A stretch of 64,000 bases of DNA from Desulfoscipio geothermicus (GTDB lineage Bacteria; Bacillota; Desulfotomaculia; Desulfotomaculales; Desulfallaceae). Below the pieces are notes generated by a model. It was given only the letters and a program-made list of their open reading frames with translations. It was not told where the DNA came from and searched no databases. Shown here one piece after another: positions 36,971 to 46,739 of this stretch (within the stretch, counting starts at the first letter, position 1; each line of letters starts with the position of its first letter). A program made the position numbers and the translations under genes. The DNA is taken from assembly GCA_016841205.1 (NCBI GenBank), contig JAENZP010000006.1, forward strand, positions 62,001 to 126,000, given 5' to 3'.

Positions 36971-37633
36971 ATGGAGGTGTCTACAATAAAACTATTCATA
37001 GATTCCGCTAATGTGGATGAGATTAGGTCAGCTAATGAGTTGGGCGTGGTCAGTGGTGTGACCACCAATCCGTCGTTAATAGCCCGTGAAGGACGGGACT
37101 TTGGTGAAGTAGTCCGGGAAATTACAGCTATTGTTGACGGCCCCATCAGTGCCGAAGCAGTGAGTACCGAGGCCGGGCCAATGATTGCTGAAGCAGAGGA
37201 GTTAGCTGCTATTCACCCCAATATAGTGGTAAAGATACCCATGAACGCGGAAGGCCTGAAAGCTGTCAGCGTTCTGGCAAAAAAAGGCATTAGGACCAAC
37301 GTGACCCTAGTCTTTTCAGCCAATCAAGCCCTGCTGGCCGCTCTGGCCGGGGCGACTTACGCTAGCCCGTTTGTCGGCCGGCTGGACGATATTGGTCATG
37401 ATGGGCTGGAGTTGATAAAAGAAATTGTCGAGATTTATGAACTGCACGGTTTGGAAACACAAATTATTTCTGCCAGCATCAGACATCCATTACATGTGAC
37501 GCAATCGGCGCTGGCTGGTGCCCATATTGCCACCGTGCCGTATAAAGTTTTGATGCAAATGCTTAAACATCCCCTGACTGATTTGGGTATAGAACAATTT
37601 TTATCCGATTGGGCCAAGGTGCCAAAAAAATAA
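36971..37633 (+). CDS. Transaldolase / fructose-6-phosphate aldolase-like
   Basis: About 215-220 residues of the short transaldolase family (TalC/Fsa): [26 protein letters not shown], the Schiff-base Lys in [39 protein letters not shown]. Family proteins start MKLFIDSA. That Lys is preceded here by ATA (36986), eight bases after a perfect GGAGG, while the in-frame ATG 36971 and GTG 36977 lie before or inside that site. I give the ATG as the formal start; initiation at ATA is quite possible. Moves dihydroxyacetone units in sugar-phosphate metabolism. Confidence 0.92.
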   Translation: MEVSTIKLFIDSANVDEIRSANELGVVSGVTTNPSLIAREGRDFGEVVREITAIVDGPISAEAVSTEAGPMIAEAEELAAIHPNIVVKIPMNAEGLKAVSVLAKKGIRTNVTLVFSANQALLAALAGATYASPFVGRLDDIGHDGLELIKEIVEIYELHGLETQIISASIRHPLHVTQSALAGAHIATVPYKVLMQMLKHPLTDLGIEQFLSDWAKVPKK

Positions 37634-37646
37634 GGAGGAGTCCCCC

Positions 37647-38120
37647 TTGAAAATTATAGGGCGCCTCAGAGATTATTACAACCGGGTCATGGACCTGCCG
37701 GATGCGCCCACAAAGGTAGCCCTTGGCGCAGCCCTTGGGGTGGCCTTTGATTTTTTACCTATCCCGATCATCAGTATTCCCATTGCCTATATGGTGGCGC
37801 GGGTAGTTGGCGGTAATGGTTTGGCCGGTGCTTTAACGGCTGCTTTCTTTAAGTGGGCGGTACCCTTTTTCTACATTTTAAACGTAGCTACGGGTAACCT
37901 GCTGCTGGGCTTTAAATTGCCCGAAGATACGGTAACGGTAGCGGCGTTGGGTACGCCGGACCTTTGGATAGCTCAGCTGGCAGAACTGGGCTTACCATTT
38001 TTGGTAGGGGCTGCTGTTAATGCCACATTAGCTTGGCTGGCATTATATTTTGTAGTGCGGCGCTTGCTGCTGCTTAGACATTCCCGTAAAGGTATTAAGC
38101 GTGATGAGATGAAATGCTAG
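37647..38120 (+). CDS. DUF2062 membrane protein
   Basis: 157 residues from TTG 37647, with AAGGAGG upstream and 13 bases after the transaldolase stop. Three to four hydrophobic segments (about 24-58, 62-88, 108-140) with the pattern [22 protein letters not shown] and [20 protein letters not shown], matching the DUF2062 family of small membrane proteins. Basic C-terminus. Function unknown. Co-transcribed with neighbours in the fba-rho stretch. Confidence 0.82.
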   Translation: MKIIGRLRDYYNRVMDLPDAPTKVALGAALGVAFDFLPIPIISIPIAYMVARVVGGNGLAGALTAAFFKWAVPFFYILNVATGNLLLGFKLPEDTVTVAALGTPDLWIAQLAELGLPFLVGAAVNATLAWLALYFVVRRLLLLRHSRKGIKRDEMKC

Positions 38121-38145
38121 ACTATTAAAATTAGGTGGGATGCCC

Positions 38146-39438
38146 TTGAACAATAATGAATTGGAAAATAAAACACTGGCGGAACTATATGCCCTGGCCA
38201 AGGAGCTTGAGCTGACCGGGTATTCCCGGTTGCGCAAAAAGGAATTGGTTGAAGAAATTATCAGGGCACAGATGGAGAAAAGCGGGCTGCAGTATTCCAG
38301 CGGTGTGCTGGAAATACTCCCTGACGGTTATGGTTTTTTGAGACCCGGGCATTTTTTGCGTAGCTATGATGATATCTATGTTTCTTCTTCCCAGATCAGG
38401 CGTTTTGACTTGCGTACCGGTGACATGGTAGCCGGGCAAGTTCGCGGTCCCAAGGACACTGAACGTTATTCAGCGCTGTTGCGTGTTGAACAGGTTAACA
38501 ATACCGACCCCGAGGAAGCTGCAAAAAGGCTGCATTTTGCCGGACTCACCCCTCTATTTCCCCAAGAGCGGATTACTCTGGAAACCGATAAAGATAAGCT
38601 ATCCACGCGAATCATCGATTTAATTGCTCCCATTGGTAAAGGCCAGCGCGGGCTTTTAGTGTCGCCTCCCAAGGCGGGCAAAACCGTGCTACTAAAGTCG
38701 ATCGCCAACAGTGTTACTGCAAATCATCCGGAAATTTACCTAATCGTACTACTTATTGATGAACGCCCCGAAGAAGTTACTGATATGGAGCGTTCGGTGC
38801 GCGGCGATGTAATAAGTTCTACATTTGACGAGCCGCCGGAAAATCATGTGCGGGTGGCTGATTTGGTACTGGAGCGGGCCAAACGGCTGGTGGAACACGG
38901 CCGGGATGTGCTGATTTTGTTGGATAGCATCACCCGCCTGGCCAGGGCGCACAATTTAGTGGTACCGCCCAGCGGTCGTACGCTGAGTGGCGGCGTGGAT
39001 CCGGCTTCGTTGCACAGGCCGAAGCGGTTTTTTGGTGCCGCCCGTAATTTAGAGGAGGGCGGTTCACTTACAATTTTGGCCACTGCGCTTGTCGAGACCG
39101 GCAGTCGAATGGACGATGTGATTTTCGAAGAATTCAAAGGTACCGGTAATATGGAGCTTATCCTGGATCGTCGTTTGGCCGAGCGGCGGATTTTCCCTGC
39201 TATTGACGTACTGCGCTCCGGCACCCGTCGGGAAGACCTGCTTTTTACTAAAGATGAACTAGAGCTGAATTGGTATTTTCGTAAAGCCACCGCAGGTCTC
39301 TCGCCCACGGAGGCTCTGGAGTATATAGGTGAGCGACTGAAAAAAACCAAATCTAATAGCGAATTGCTCCGAGCCTTTCGTAATATTCGCGCACAAAAGC
39401 CAGCCAAACCAGGGACCGGTATCCCTTCTATATTCTAA
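38146..39438 (+). CDS. rho: Transcription termination factor Rho
   Basis: 430 residues from TTG 38146, seven bases after AGGTGG; the in-frame ATG 38140 touches the ribosome site and is less likely. Hexameric RNA helicase: N-terminal SAP-like helix bundle ([17 protein letters not shown]), the RNA-binding cold-shock domain ([17 protein letters not shown]), Walker [13 protein letters not shown], Walker B region [17 protein letters not shown], and RRTLSGG-type R loop ([13 protein letters not shown]). Ends Rho-dependent transcripts and limits antisense transcription. Confidence 0.97.
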   Translation: MNNNELENKTLAELYALAKELELTGYSRLRKKELVEEIIRAQMEKSGLQYSSGVLEILPDGYGFLRPGHFLRSYDDIYVSSSQIRRFDLRTGDMVAGQVRGPKDTERYSALLRVEQVNNTDPEEAAKRLHFAGLTPLFPQERITLETDKDKLSTRIIDLIAPIGKGQRGLLVSPPKAGKTVLLKSIANSVTANHPEIYLIVLLIDERPEEVTDMERSVRGDVISSTFDEPPENHVRVADLVLERAKRLVEHGRDVLILLDSITRLARAHNLVVPPSGRTLSGGVDPASLHRPKRFFGAARNLEEGGSLTILATALVETGSRMDDVIFEEFKGTGNMELILDRRLAERRIFPAIDVLRSGTRREDLLFTKDELELNWYFRKATAGLSPTEALEYIGERLKKTKSNSELLRAFRNIRAQKPAKPGTGIPSIF

Positions 39439-39539
39439 ATTATCCTATCTGGGGTCAAGTATAAATTATGGCTTTTCCGGCAATAATTAAGGTGAAAATA
39501 AAATTTTCACTAATTTTGTGGGAGAGGTTAAATTAGAAA

Positions 39540-40445
39540 ATGCTGAAAACCAGTAAGAAAACTATAATAACCGTGGGTTTGGCGGCTCTTTTTGTGGCCG
39601 GTTGCCTTACAGTTTCACATCAGCCGGCTCAGGCCAGGCTGGACGAACTGCTGAGTCCGGATGACCCTTATATTACACCGCCGGGAGCCAAACAAACAGA
39701 ACAGCTAGCCAGCCAGATGCTAGCAGCTGTACCCCGTGCTTATGTTGTGCAAAAGGGTGATACTTTAAGTTATATAGCTATCAAATATGACCTTGATGTT
39801 GACCATTTAGCCGAGATCAATAATCTGCGCGATAGTAATCATATTATTAAAGGACAGATGATTATGCTGCCTGGTACTGCGATACCTTATCAGGTGGGCC
39901 GTGGTGAAACGCTTGGTTCAATTGCTTTGCGGTTTGGTTGTTCGGAAGAAAAGCTGGTGGAAATGAACGAGCTGCGTGACCCGGACCATTTATTAGCCGG
40001 GCAGCAACTAATGATCCCGGCCGGACAGGGTGGCGGAGACAGGCAGGTTTCCCGGGGACTTCCTCTGAACCAGTTAGGCTGGCCCGTGGTTGGTTGGATT
40101 AGTTCCCCGTATGGTATGCGCGACGGTGCTATGCACGAAGGCCTTGATATTGCCGCCGACCAGGGGCAGCCGGTTCGGGTGGTTAAGGCTGGGCGTGTTG
40201 TTTTTGCAGGGCCTCGGGGCACTTATGGCAATGCTATAATCGTTGACCACGGTAACGGGCTGCGCACTCTTTACGCGCACAACTCGCGCGTATTGGTGAG
40301 TAAAGGGCAATGGGTAACCGCAGGTCAGCGCATCGCCTTGGTGGGTAGCACCGGGCGATCCACCGGTCCGCACCTGCATTTTGAAGTACTGCTAAATGGT
40401 ATTCCTGTTGACCCGATGCTTTGTCTTGAACGTGCCTATGCTTAG
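39540..40445 (+). CDS. LysM-LysM-M23 endopeptidase, secreted
   Basis: 301 residues. Signal peptide with a Cys near its end (AALFVAGCLTVS; cleavable or lipobox-like). Two LysM peptidoglycan-binding repeats (YVVQKGDTLSYIAIKYDLDV, about 68-111; YQVGRGETLGSIALRFGC, about 116-158), then an M23 metallopeptidase domain with HEGLDIAA (H and D zinc ligands), LYAHNSRV and HLHFE. Cuts peptidoglycan cross-bridges outside the membrane, perhaps in spore or cell-wall remodelling. Terminator after the gene. Confidence 0.93.
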   Translation: MLKTSKKTIITVGLAALFVAGCLTVSHQPAQARLDELLSPDDPYITPPGAKQTEQLASQMLAAVPRAYVVQKGDTLSYIAIKYDLDVDHLAEINNLRDSNHIIKGQMIMLPGTAIPYQVGRGETLGSIALRFGCSEEKLVEMNELRDPDHLLAGQQLMIPAGQGGGDRQVSRGLPLNQLGWPVVGWISSPYGMRDGAMHEGLDIAADQGQPVRVVKAGRVVFAGPRGTYGNAIIVDHGNGLRTLYAHNSRVLVSKGQWVTAGQRIALVGSTGRSTGPHLHFEVLLNGIPVDPMLCLERAYA

Positions 40446-40474
40446 GCTATCTATATAATTACGCTATTAATGAA

Positions 40475-40516
40475 AACAGGGGGTGCCCCGGGTGGCAACC
40501 CCCTGTTGTTTTTATA
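40475..40516. terminator. Bidirectional terminator after the M23 peptidase gene
   Basis: AACAGGGGGT pairs perfectly with ACCCCCTGTT, with an inner GCC/GGC stem, then TGTTTTTAT on the plus strand and TTTTCATT on the minus strand. It also lies just past the end of the small minus-strand gene. Confidence 0.85.
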
Positions 40517-40527
40517 AGGCTAAAATA

Positions 40528-40653
40528 TCAGCATTGCTGCCGGACAGTATTTTCCCGGTTAAAGCCGAACCAAAAATTATAATCAGGTAAGGTGCTATTT
40601 GTTGCCTGCAAGTATGTTTTAATTAGCTCAATTTGGAGTCGATCTAAGTACAT
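40528..40653 (-). CDS. Small 41-residue protein, unknown
   Basis: On the minus strand an ATG lies seven bases after GGAGGG and opens a 41-codon frame: MYLDRLQIELIKTYLQAT, then LPDYNFWFGFN and ending RQQC. It ends 12 bases before the bidirectional terminator, so it has a complete gene layout in an otherwise empty 400-base gap. Amphipathic N-terminal helix, aromatic C-terminal half, one terminal Cys, no signal. No family recognised. Bases 40654-40847 hold nothing else I can support. Confidence 0.5.
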   Translation of the reverse strand: MYLDRLQIELIKTYLQATNSTLPDYNFWFGFNRENTVRQQC

Positions 40654-40847
40654 AATGACACCCTCCACTAGCAAAACATATTGCCAACTTGGTTGCAGTG
40701 TAATTATTTCATTGTTCTAGTAAAAAATGGTTGCCGCAAGTGCAGATCAATACTTGATAAATGCAGCTTCACCTGTATAACAAATTGCTTTATACTGAAA
40801 GATGATAAATAAAGGTAGGAAATGTAGAAAAGTAGGTGCCAGGTATC

Positions 40848-42092
40848 ATGCAATTATTGTATGCTGATGAACAAGGTCGTATGTATGACCATGGGCTGGG
40901 GGCGGTGGGGCGTACCGGTGACCGGTTGGTGGAGATAGTCGCCGAGGATATGTTGGAGTTACCACCGGGGGCATCTTTAACGTTATTGCCCGGCAGTGCA
41001 CCTGTGGGTATGGATAAACACGGAGATTTCAAACTGTTGCGGCAAGTGCCCGGTGATGGCGGTTCAGCTATGGCCGTAGGCGCTTTGTTGCCCCAGGGAT
41101 ATACTCGCACCCTGCTGCCCGGTTACCGGCTCCAGGCGAACCAAATGCTGCCTTTGCTGGGCTACGCGGCGGTAGCCTGGAGGGAAGGCCGGGTTTATGT
41201 TGCCGCTGTTCGCACCGACGACCCCGACCATTGGGCTCCCGTACACTATAATTCAATAGATTTGCCCAGGTTGGTACAGGACAGGTTGTCCCGGGCACCG
41301 CAGAACCGTGTGCTGACTCAGCTGGCTCATTGTGCTCTGGAATATAGCTGCTATACCGCCCAAAATATTTTTTACAGCCGCTGGGAAGGCGGGCTGCCCA
41401 TGTCCCCGGTCTGTAACGCCCGTTGCCTGGGTTGTATATCACTGCAGCCTGCCCAATGCTGTCCTTCTCCTCAGACCCGGCTGACCTTCCGCCCGACCTG
41501 CACTGAAGCCTTGGAGGTGGCTCTACATCACCTGCGGTATGCTTCGGAGGGGATTATCAGTTTTGGCCAGGGCTGTGAAGGTGAACCGGCGCTGGCGGCG
41601 GACGAAATAGCAGAAGTGATCAGCGCAATACGCCAAAAAACCAGCCGGGGTACCATTAACATGAACAGCAATGCGGGTTATACACGTGGAGTGAATAAAA
41701 TTTGCAGCTCCGGGCTGGATTCACTGCGGGTCAGTCTTATAAGTGCTCGGGAACAAGTTTACCAGGCCTATTACCGGTCCCGGGATTACTGCCTGGCCGA
41801 TGTTTCAGAATCTATCAGGATTGCCCGTTCCCTGGGCGTGTATGTATCGCTGAATCTGCTGGTGCTGCCTGGATTAAACGACCGTGATGCTGAAATTGAA
41901 GCACTGGTTAATTTTATTGATGACAACAGTGTAAATAAGGTGCAGCTGCGTAATTTAAACATTGACCCCGACTATTTCTTTAGCCAGGTAACTGCCGATG
42001 GTGAAATTTGCGGGGTTGAACAGCTCATTGAAACACTACGCAACATATCTGGCCTGGAGTTGGGCAATTTTTCAAGGCCGGTTTCTGAATGA
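40848..42092 (+). CDS. Radical SAM protein with a large N-terminal extension
   Basis: 414 residues from ATG 40848 (AGGTG nine bases upstream); an in-frame GTG at 40836 would add four. The radical SAM core begins about residue 184 with CNARCLGC (C-x3-C-x2-C), followed by a Cys-rich loop (AQCCPS, then TFRPTC), the glycine-rich ISFGQGCEGEP, and SLRVSLISAREQVYQAYYR. The first 180 residues are a beta-rich domain (LPPGASLTLLPGSAPVGMDK) with no match I know. Probably a modification enzyme; substrate unknown. Lies between a cell-wall peptidase and rpmE. Confidence 0.8.
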   Translation: MQLLYADEQGRMYDHGLGAVGRTGDRLVEIVAEDMLELPPGASLTLLPGSAPVGMDKHGDFKLLRQVPGDGGSAMAVGALLPQGYTRTLLPGYRLQANQMLPLLGYAAVAWREGRVYVAAVRTDDPDHWAPVHYNSIDLPRLVQDRLSRAPQNRVLTQLAHCALEYSCYTAQNIFYSRWEGGLPMSPVCNARCLGCISLQPAQCCPSPQTRLTFRPTCTEALEVALHHLRYASEGIISFGQGCEGEPALAADEIAEVISAIRQKTSRGTINMNSNAGYTRGVNKICSSGLDSLRVSLISAREQVYQAYYRSRDYCLADVSESIRIARSLGVYVSLNLLVLPGLNDRDAEIEALVNFIDDNSVNKVQLRNLNIDPDYFFSQVTADGEICGVEQLIETLRNISGLELGNFSRPVSE

Positions 42093-42118
42093 TAAGTTAA
42101 TAAGCGATGCAATATTTT

Positions 42119-42148
42119 CTTGCTTGACAAAAATCGTTATGCTATAAT
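42119..42148 (+). promoter_or_regulatory. Extended -10 promoter for rpmE
   Basis: TGC-TATAAT (42140-42148) is a perfect extended -10, with TTGCTT 18 bases upstream. It gives a leader of about 75 bases to rpmE. Confidence 0.6.
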
Positions 42149-42227
42149 AACTAAGTGTCTCATAAGGAAGCTTACGTTTACTTTGTTATCTGACCATATA
42201 TATTTTACCGGAAAGAGGTGAGCCTTT

Positions 42228-42428
42228 GTGAAAGAAAAAATTCATCCCCAATATGGAGAAGCTAAAGTAACCTGCGTTTGCGGCGAGACTTTTACCACCG
42301 GTTCCACACAAAAAGAGATTAAGGTGGAAATTTGCTCCAAGTGTCACCCGTTTTACACCGGTTCCCAGCGAACTGTTGAAACAGGCGGGCGGGCGGAAAA
42401 ATTCCGCAAAAAGTATGGCTTGAAATAA
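42228..42428 (+). CDS. rpmE: 50S ribosomal protein L31, zinc-binding form
   Basis: 66 residues from GTG 42228 (AAAGAGGTGA upstream). Zinc ligands C16, C18, C36 and C39 mark the Cys-plus type: [10 protein letters not shown] and [12 protein letters not shown]. Bridges the two subunits near the central protuberance. The usual neighbour of rho and prfA in Firmicutes. Confidence 0.97.
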   Translation: MKEKIHPQYGEAKVTCVCGETFTTGSTQKEIKVEICSKCHPFYTGSQRTVETGGRAEKFRKKYGLK

Positions 42429-42488
42429 GTCTCATCAGCAGGGCGGGCGCTCTGCTTTTATTTTATCTATAAGGAAATGGTGATAATT

Positions 42489-43376
42489 ATGCGTCCTGAA
42501 TTTAGTTACGGAGGGCAGGCTGTCATCGAGGGCGTAATGATGCGGGGGCCGGATAGCCGGGCCGTGGCGGTGCGCCGCCCGGACAGTACTATTGTAATCG
42601 ACCATCAGCCGGTGTCGTCCATCACATCCCGTATTAAGCCGCTAAAATGGCCTATGGTGCGGGGCGTAGTGGCCCTGTTGGAATCACTAGTCATGGGCCT
42701 GCAGGCGCTTTCTTTCTCAGCCAATCAAGCCATGGAAGAAGAGGAGGAAGAGCTGACCACCCGGGATATTGTCATCACCATGACTATTGCGTTTGCTCTG
42801 GCCATTGTGCTGTTTGTAGTGGTTCCCACCGGAGCTACCCACTATCTCACTCGCTGGGTGCCCGGTAGTATGCTGCAAAACCTGGTGGAAGGTGTTATCC
42901 GCATTGGCGTGTTTTTAGCCTACGTGGTGGCCATTGCCCGGATGAATGACATCAAGCGGGTCTTTCGCTATCATGGTGCCGAGCACAAAGTGATTAACGC
43001 CTATGAGGCCGGTGAGGAACTGACGGTGGATCGGGTACAGCGCTACACCACTTACCACCCTCGCTGTGGTACTAGCTTTTTAATTATTGTTTTGGTGGTC
43101 AGTATATTTGTCTTTGCTATGTTGGGTGAGCAAGTGTTGTGGTGGCGCATATTGTCCCGCATACTGCTTTTGCCCGTGGTGGCGGGCATTTCTTACGAGT
43201 TTCTCAAAGCTACAGCCCGGTATAAAGATAATCTTTTGTTGCGCCTAATTGCCTTGCCCGGTAAGTGGGTGCAGGGATTGACTACCGCAGAGCCTGATGA
43301 TGACATGGTGGAAGTGGCTATGACAGCCCTAAAGGCCGTGCTTAGTGAAAATAGAGGTGAGGTCAGTGTTAGATAA
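42489..43376 (+). CDS. yqhQ: DUF1385 membrane protein (YqhQ)
   Basis: 295 residues from ATG 42489 (GGTGAT upstream); ATG 42477 would add four residues but sits too close to its AAGGA. Signature [15 protein letters not shown] at the start, then [24 protein letters not shown], several membrane helices (about 100-120, 135-160, 205-245), [20 protein letters not shown] and [14 protein letters not shown]1385 proteins are conserved next to prfA in Firmicutes; their molecular role is unclear. prfA starts within its last codons. Confidence 0.9.
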   Translation: MRPEFSYGGQAVIEGVMMRGPDSRAVAVRRPDSTIVIDHQPVSSITSRIKPLKWPMVRGVVALLESLVMGLQALSFSANQAMEEEEEELTTRDIVITMTIAFALAIVLFVVVPTGATHYLTRWVPGSMLQNLVEGVIRIGVFLAYVVAIARMNDIKRVFRYHGAEHKVINAYEAGEELTVDRVQRYTTYHPRCGTSFLIIVLVVSIFVFAMLGEQVLWWRILSRILLLPVVAGISYEFLKATARYKDNLLLRLIALPGKWVQGLTTAEPDDDMVEVAMTALKAVLSENRGEVSVR

Positions 43377-44433
43377 GCTGGAAAGCTTGGAAAACAAATA
43401 TGAAGAATTAAGTGAGCTAATTGCCGATCCCAAGGTAATTGAAGATCAGGGTCGATGGCAGCAATATGTAAAATCCCACTCCGAACTTACTGATGTGGTC
43501 ACGGCATACCGCGAGTATAAAAAAGTACTGTCCGAGCTTGAGGATGTTAGCCAGATGCTCAAGGATAAGCTGGATAACGATATGCGGGAAATGGCGGAGC
43601 TGGAAGCAGAAGAATTAAAAGATAAAAAGCAGGAATTGGAAAACAGGCTCAAGATACTGCTGTTGCCCAAGGATCCTAATGATGATAAGAACGTAATTAT
43701 GGAAATTCGGGCCGGAACCGGCGGTGAAGAGGCGGCCTTGTTTGGCTCTGATCTGTTCCGTATGTATACGCGTTTTGCTGAGCTAAAAGGCTGGCGCACT
43801 GAAATACTGGATTCCCATTATACCGATATCGGTGGGATTAAGGAAATAGTTTTTCTTATTGAAGGAAAAGGTGCGTTCAGCCAACTTAAATTTGAAAGTG
43901 GTGTGCACCGGGTTCAGCGTGTGCCTACCACCGAGTCCGGCGGGCGTATCCATACCTCTGCGGCTACGGTGGCGGTGCTGCCTGAGGCTGAGGAAGTGGA
44001 GGTAGATATAAACCCCAATGAATTGCGCATTGATGTGTTTTGTTCCACTGGTCCCGGCGGTCAATCGGTAAACACTACCCAATCGGCGGTTCGGATAACC
44101 CATGTTCCTACCGGGTTAGTGGTGTCTTGCCAGGATGAGAAATCGCAGCTTAAGAATAAAGATAAAGCCATGAAGGTATTGCGGGCCAGGCTGCTGGATC
44201 AAGCCCAGCTAGAACAACAGCAGCAAATGGCTAGTGTGCGTAAATCCCAGGTGGGCTCCGGCGATCGGAGCGAGCGTATTCGCACCTATAACTTCCCCCA
44301 AAACAGGGTTACCGACCACCGTATTGGGCTGACCTTACACCGGTTACAGGAAGTGCTGATGGGTAGTTTGCAAGAAGTGATAGATGCTCTGATTACAACT
44401 GACCAGGCCGAGCGCCTGCGGCAGGTGGATTAA
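43366..44433 (+). CDS. prfA: Peptide chain release factor 1
   Basis: 355 residues from GTG 43366 (AGGTGAGG just upstream), which gives the family start [15 protein letters not shown]; it overlaps yqhQ by 11 bases. Ends translation at UAA and UAG. Signatures: coiled N-terminus, [30 protein letters not shown], and the GGQ loop [17 protein letters not shown] that triggers peptide release. GGQ is the site methylated by PrmC, encoded two bases downstream. Confidence 0.97.
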   Translation: MLDKLESLENKYEELSELIADPKVIEDQGRWQQYVKSHSELTDVVTAYREYKKVLSELEDVSQMLKDKLDNDMREMAELEAEELKDKKQELENRLKILLLPKDPNDDKNVIMEIRAGTGGEEAALFGSDLFRMYTRFAELKGWRTEILDSHYTDIGGIKEIVFLIEGKGAFSQLKFESGVHRVQRVPTTESGGRIHTSAATVAVLPEAEEVEVDINPNELRIDVFCSTGPGGQSVNTTQSAVRITHVPTGLVVSCQDEKSQLKNKDKAMKVLRARLLDQAQLEQQQQMASVRKSQVGSGDRSERIRTYNFPQNRVTDHRIGLTLHRLQEVLMGSLQEVIDALITTDQAERLRQVD

Positions 44434-44434
44434 C

Positions 44435-45298
44435 ATGCCGGGTATAAAGGTGCGGGACAGCCTAATTCAGGCAACCCGTTATTTACGCGGTAGCGGTGCG
44501 TTTTCACCCCGGCTGGATGCCGAGCTGCTGCTGGCTCATGTGCTGGGCCGGGATCGGGTGTATCTATATCGTGAAGCCGACCTGGTGCTTGATGAAGGTT
44601 ATGAACGTCATTACAGGGCACTTGTGAAGCGCCGGGCGGGCGGTGAGCCCGTGGCCTACCTTACGGGGCTTAAAGAGTTCATGGGGCTTGACTTTGAAGT
44701 TGGGCCCCATGTTTTAATTCCCCGGCCTGAAACCGAGCTGATGGTGGAAAAGGCACTGGAGATACTGACCGGTTGGTCCGGGCCGCGGGTGATGGTTGAT
44801 GTGGGTACGGGCAGTGGGGCGGTAGCCGTAAGCTTAGCTTGCCTAGCTCCAACTGATATACAGGTACACGCTATCGACATATCACCACAGGCCTTAAATA
44901 TTGCCCGGGCCAATGCTTTGCGGCATAGCGTAACGGTGGTTTTTTATACCGGTGATTTGCTGGCTCCCCTGCAGGGGGTGCTTGCGCCCGGCTCGGTGGC
45001 CGTGATAACCGCCAACTTGCCCTATATTCCCAGTGGTGCCATGGCCGGGCTACCCCGGGATGTGCGTGGCTATGAGCCTGCTCTGGCTTTGGATGGTGGT
45101 TTTGATGGTTTGGAAATATACCGCCGGCTTATACCACAGGCGGAAGCTTGGCTTGCCCCCGGTGGACAGCTGCTCATGGAAATTGGTCCGGAGCAGGGTG
45201 AGCAAGCCCTGGCTTTGCTGGTGCCGCCGTGTTGGCATGCCAGCTTATACCCGGATCTGGCCGGACGTCAGCGGCTTATATGTGGAATCAAGCAATAA
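44435..45298 (+). CDS. prmC: Release factor glutamine methyltransferase PrmC
   Basis: 287 residues starting two bases after prfA, so translation is probably coupled. Methylates the Gln of the GGQ motif of release factors with SAM. N-terminal helical domain (about 1-85), then a class I methyltransferase fold: LIPRPETELMVEKAL, VDVGTGSGAVAVSLA (SAM loop), and the substrate motif reads NLPYIPSG where the canonical form is NPPY. The Pro-to-Leu change occurs in some clostridial members as far as I recall; the side-chain-binding Asn and Tyr are kept. Confidence 0.93.
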   Translation: MPGIKVRDSLIQATRYLRGSGAFSPRLDAELLLAHVLGRDRVYLYREADLVLDEGYERHYRALVKRRAGGEPVAYLTGLKEFMGLDFEVGPHVLIPRPETELMVEKALEILTGWSGPRVMVDVGTGSGAVAVSLACLAPTDIQVHAIDISPQALNIARANALRHSVTVVFYTGDLLAPLQGVLAPGSVAVITANLPYIPSGAMAGLPRDVRGYEPALALDGGFDGLEIYRRLIPQAEAWLAPGGQLLMEIGPEQGEQALALLVPPCWHASLYPDLAGRQRLICGIKQ

Positions 45299-45582
45299 AA
45301 AATATTAATAACCCGGGTTTTCCGACTCAATATGTGGTGGTTTGGTGATTGCTTGCGTTCTTTTATCGCCTGATCCTTTGTGGTATACTATTCCAGGGAG
45401 TACGCACGCTGGTACCGGTCAGATTAGTTGCCGGCCATAACTCTGGAAATATCTTAACCGTTGGGTATTTATGTAGAACAGTTTTGCGTATCCAAGATAA
45501 CCGGGTGTTGTTGTGGCCTCGGATACAAACTAAACTGGATCCTTCGTATAGAAGTTTAATAATATTGTAGGAAGGATTTAAT

Positions 45583-46656
45583 GTGGAAAAAGCACGTAAA
45601 ACGCGCCATCTGGTAGTAGATCCCAGGCAACCGGATGTGGCCTTAATCAAGGAGGCCGGTGCCATATTGCGGGAGGGCGGCCTGGTGGCATTCCCTACTG
45701 AAACTGTTTACGGCCTGGGAGCCAATGCACTGGATGCCCGGGCGGTGACCGGTATTTTTGAGGCCAAGGGACGGCCTGCTGACAATCCCTTGATCGTGCA
45801 TATTGATAGCCTCCGGACTCTGGGCCGATATGTTTATAAAGTTCCACCTGTTGTGTCGCGGTTGGCCTCGCGCTTTTGGCCAGGCCCTTTGACTCTGGTT
45901 TTACGGGGCGGGCATGTTTTTCATCCGGTGGTTACCGGCGGGCTTGATACAGTAGCGGTGCGGGTGCCCGCTCATCCTGTGGCACTGGAATTAATCCGGG
46001 CGGCGGGTGTACCGGTGGCTGCTCCTAGTGCCAATGTATCAGGGCGGCCTAGTCCCACCACGGCAGCTCACGTTCTGGAGGATCTTTCGGGAAAGATTGC
46101 GCTGGTGCTCGACGGGGGGCCGTCTGGCCTGGGCGTGGAATCGACCGTGCTGGATATCTCCGGCGATTGCCCGGTGATTTTGCGACCCGGTGGGACAATT
46201 CTGCGGGATTTGGAGGAAGTGCTTGGCCCGGTGGAAGTCGACCCGGCGGTTAACGCTAGTGCTGTGGACGGGGGCTGCCCCCGGTCGCCGGGCATGAAAT
46301 ATGCCCACTATGCTCCCCGGGCCACGCTGATACTCTTTGACGGACATGACCAAAGGAGGGTGGTGGCCGCCGTATTGGCTGAGGCCAGACGTTTTGCTGC
46401 GGGCGGTCACAAAGTGGGTATATTTACTTATAGTGAAACAGCGTCACTGTATGATGGAAAGGGCTACAGCGTTATCGTGGCTGGTCAACGTTCCGAACCC
46501 GGCACGGTGGCCGCTTTATTATATGAATCGCTGCGCCGGTTTGACTGCCTGGATGTAGATGTGATACTTGCTGAAGGCATGACCCCCGATGGTCTGGGGA
46601 TGGCGGTCATGAATAGGCTGCGCCGGGCTTCGGGGGGGCATGTGGTAACTATATAG
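45583..46656 (+). CDS. Threonylcarbamoyl-AMP synthase (Sua5/YwlC type)
   Basis: 357 residues from GTG 45583 (AGGAAGG upstream). N-terminal YrdC domain (about 15-205): GGLVAFPTETVYGLGANALD, KGRPADNPLIVHI, FWPGPLTLVL, APSANVSGRPSPT. A C-terminal Sua5 domain (about 225-357) makes it the two-domain form. Makes threonylcarbamoyl-AMP from threonine, bicarbonate and ATP for the t6A tRNA modification at position 37 of ANN-decoding tRNAs. The 284 bases before it hold no supported gene. Confidence 0.95.
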   Translation: MEKARKTRHLVVDPRQPDVALIKEAGAILREGGLVAFPTETVYGLGANALDARAVTGIFEAKGRPADNPLIVHIDSLRTLGRYVYKVPPVVSRLASRFWPGPLTLVLRGGHVFHPVVTGGLDTVAVRVPAHPVALELIRAAGVPVAAPSANVSGRPSPTTAAHVLEDLSGKIALVLDGGPSGLGVESTVLDISGDCPVILRPGGTILRDLEEVLGPVEVDPAVNASAVDGGCPRSPGMKYAHYAPRATLILFDGHDQRRVVAAVLAEARRFAAGGHKVGIFTYSETASLYDGKGYSVIVAGQRSEPGTVAALLYESLRRFDCLDVDVILAEGMTPDGLGMAVMNRLRRASGGHVVTI

Positions 46657-46739
46657 TTCTAATCGTAGTACTTTTTACTTTGAGCGCATAAATATTAAGT
46701 TAGTAGATAAGCAAACGCGAAACTGTTGGGGGAAATAGT

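Noticed and set aside
45349-45570. 73-codon frame between prmC and the threonylcarbamoyl-AMP synthase gene
   Set aside because: No ribosome site, no family-like sequence, and composition like translated intergenic DNA.
46657-46739. Manganese riboswitch upstream of mntP
   Set aside because: The interval is only 83 bases and lacks the conserved yybP-ykoY loops.
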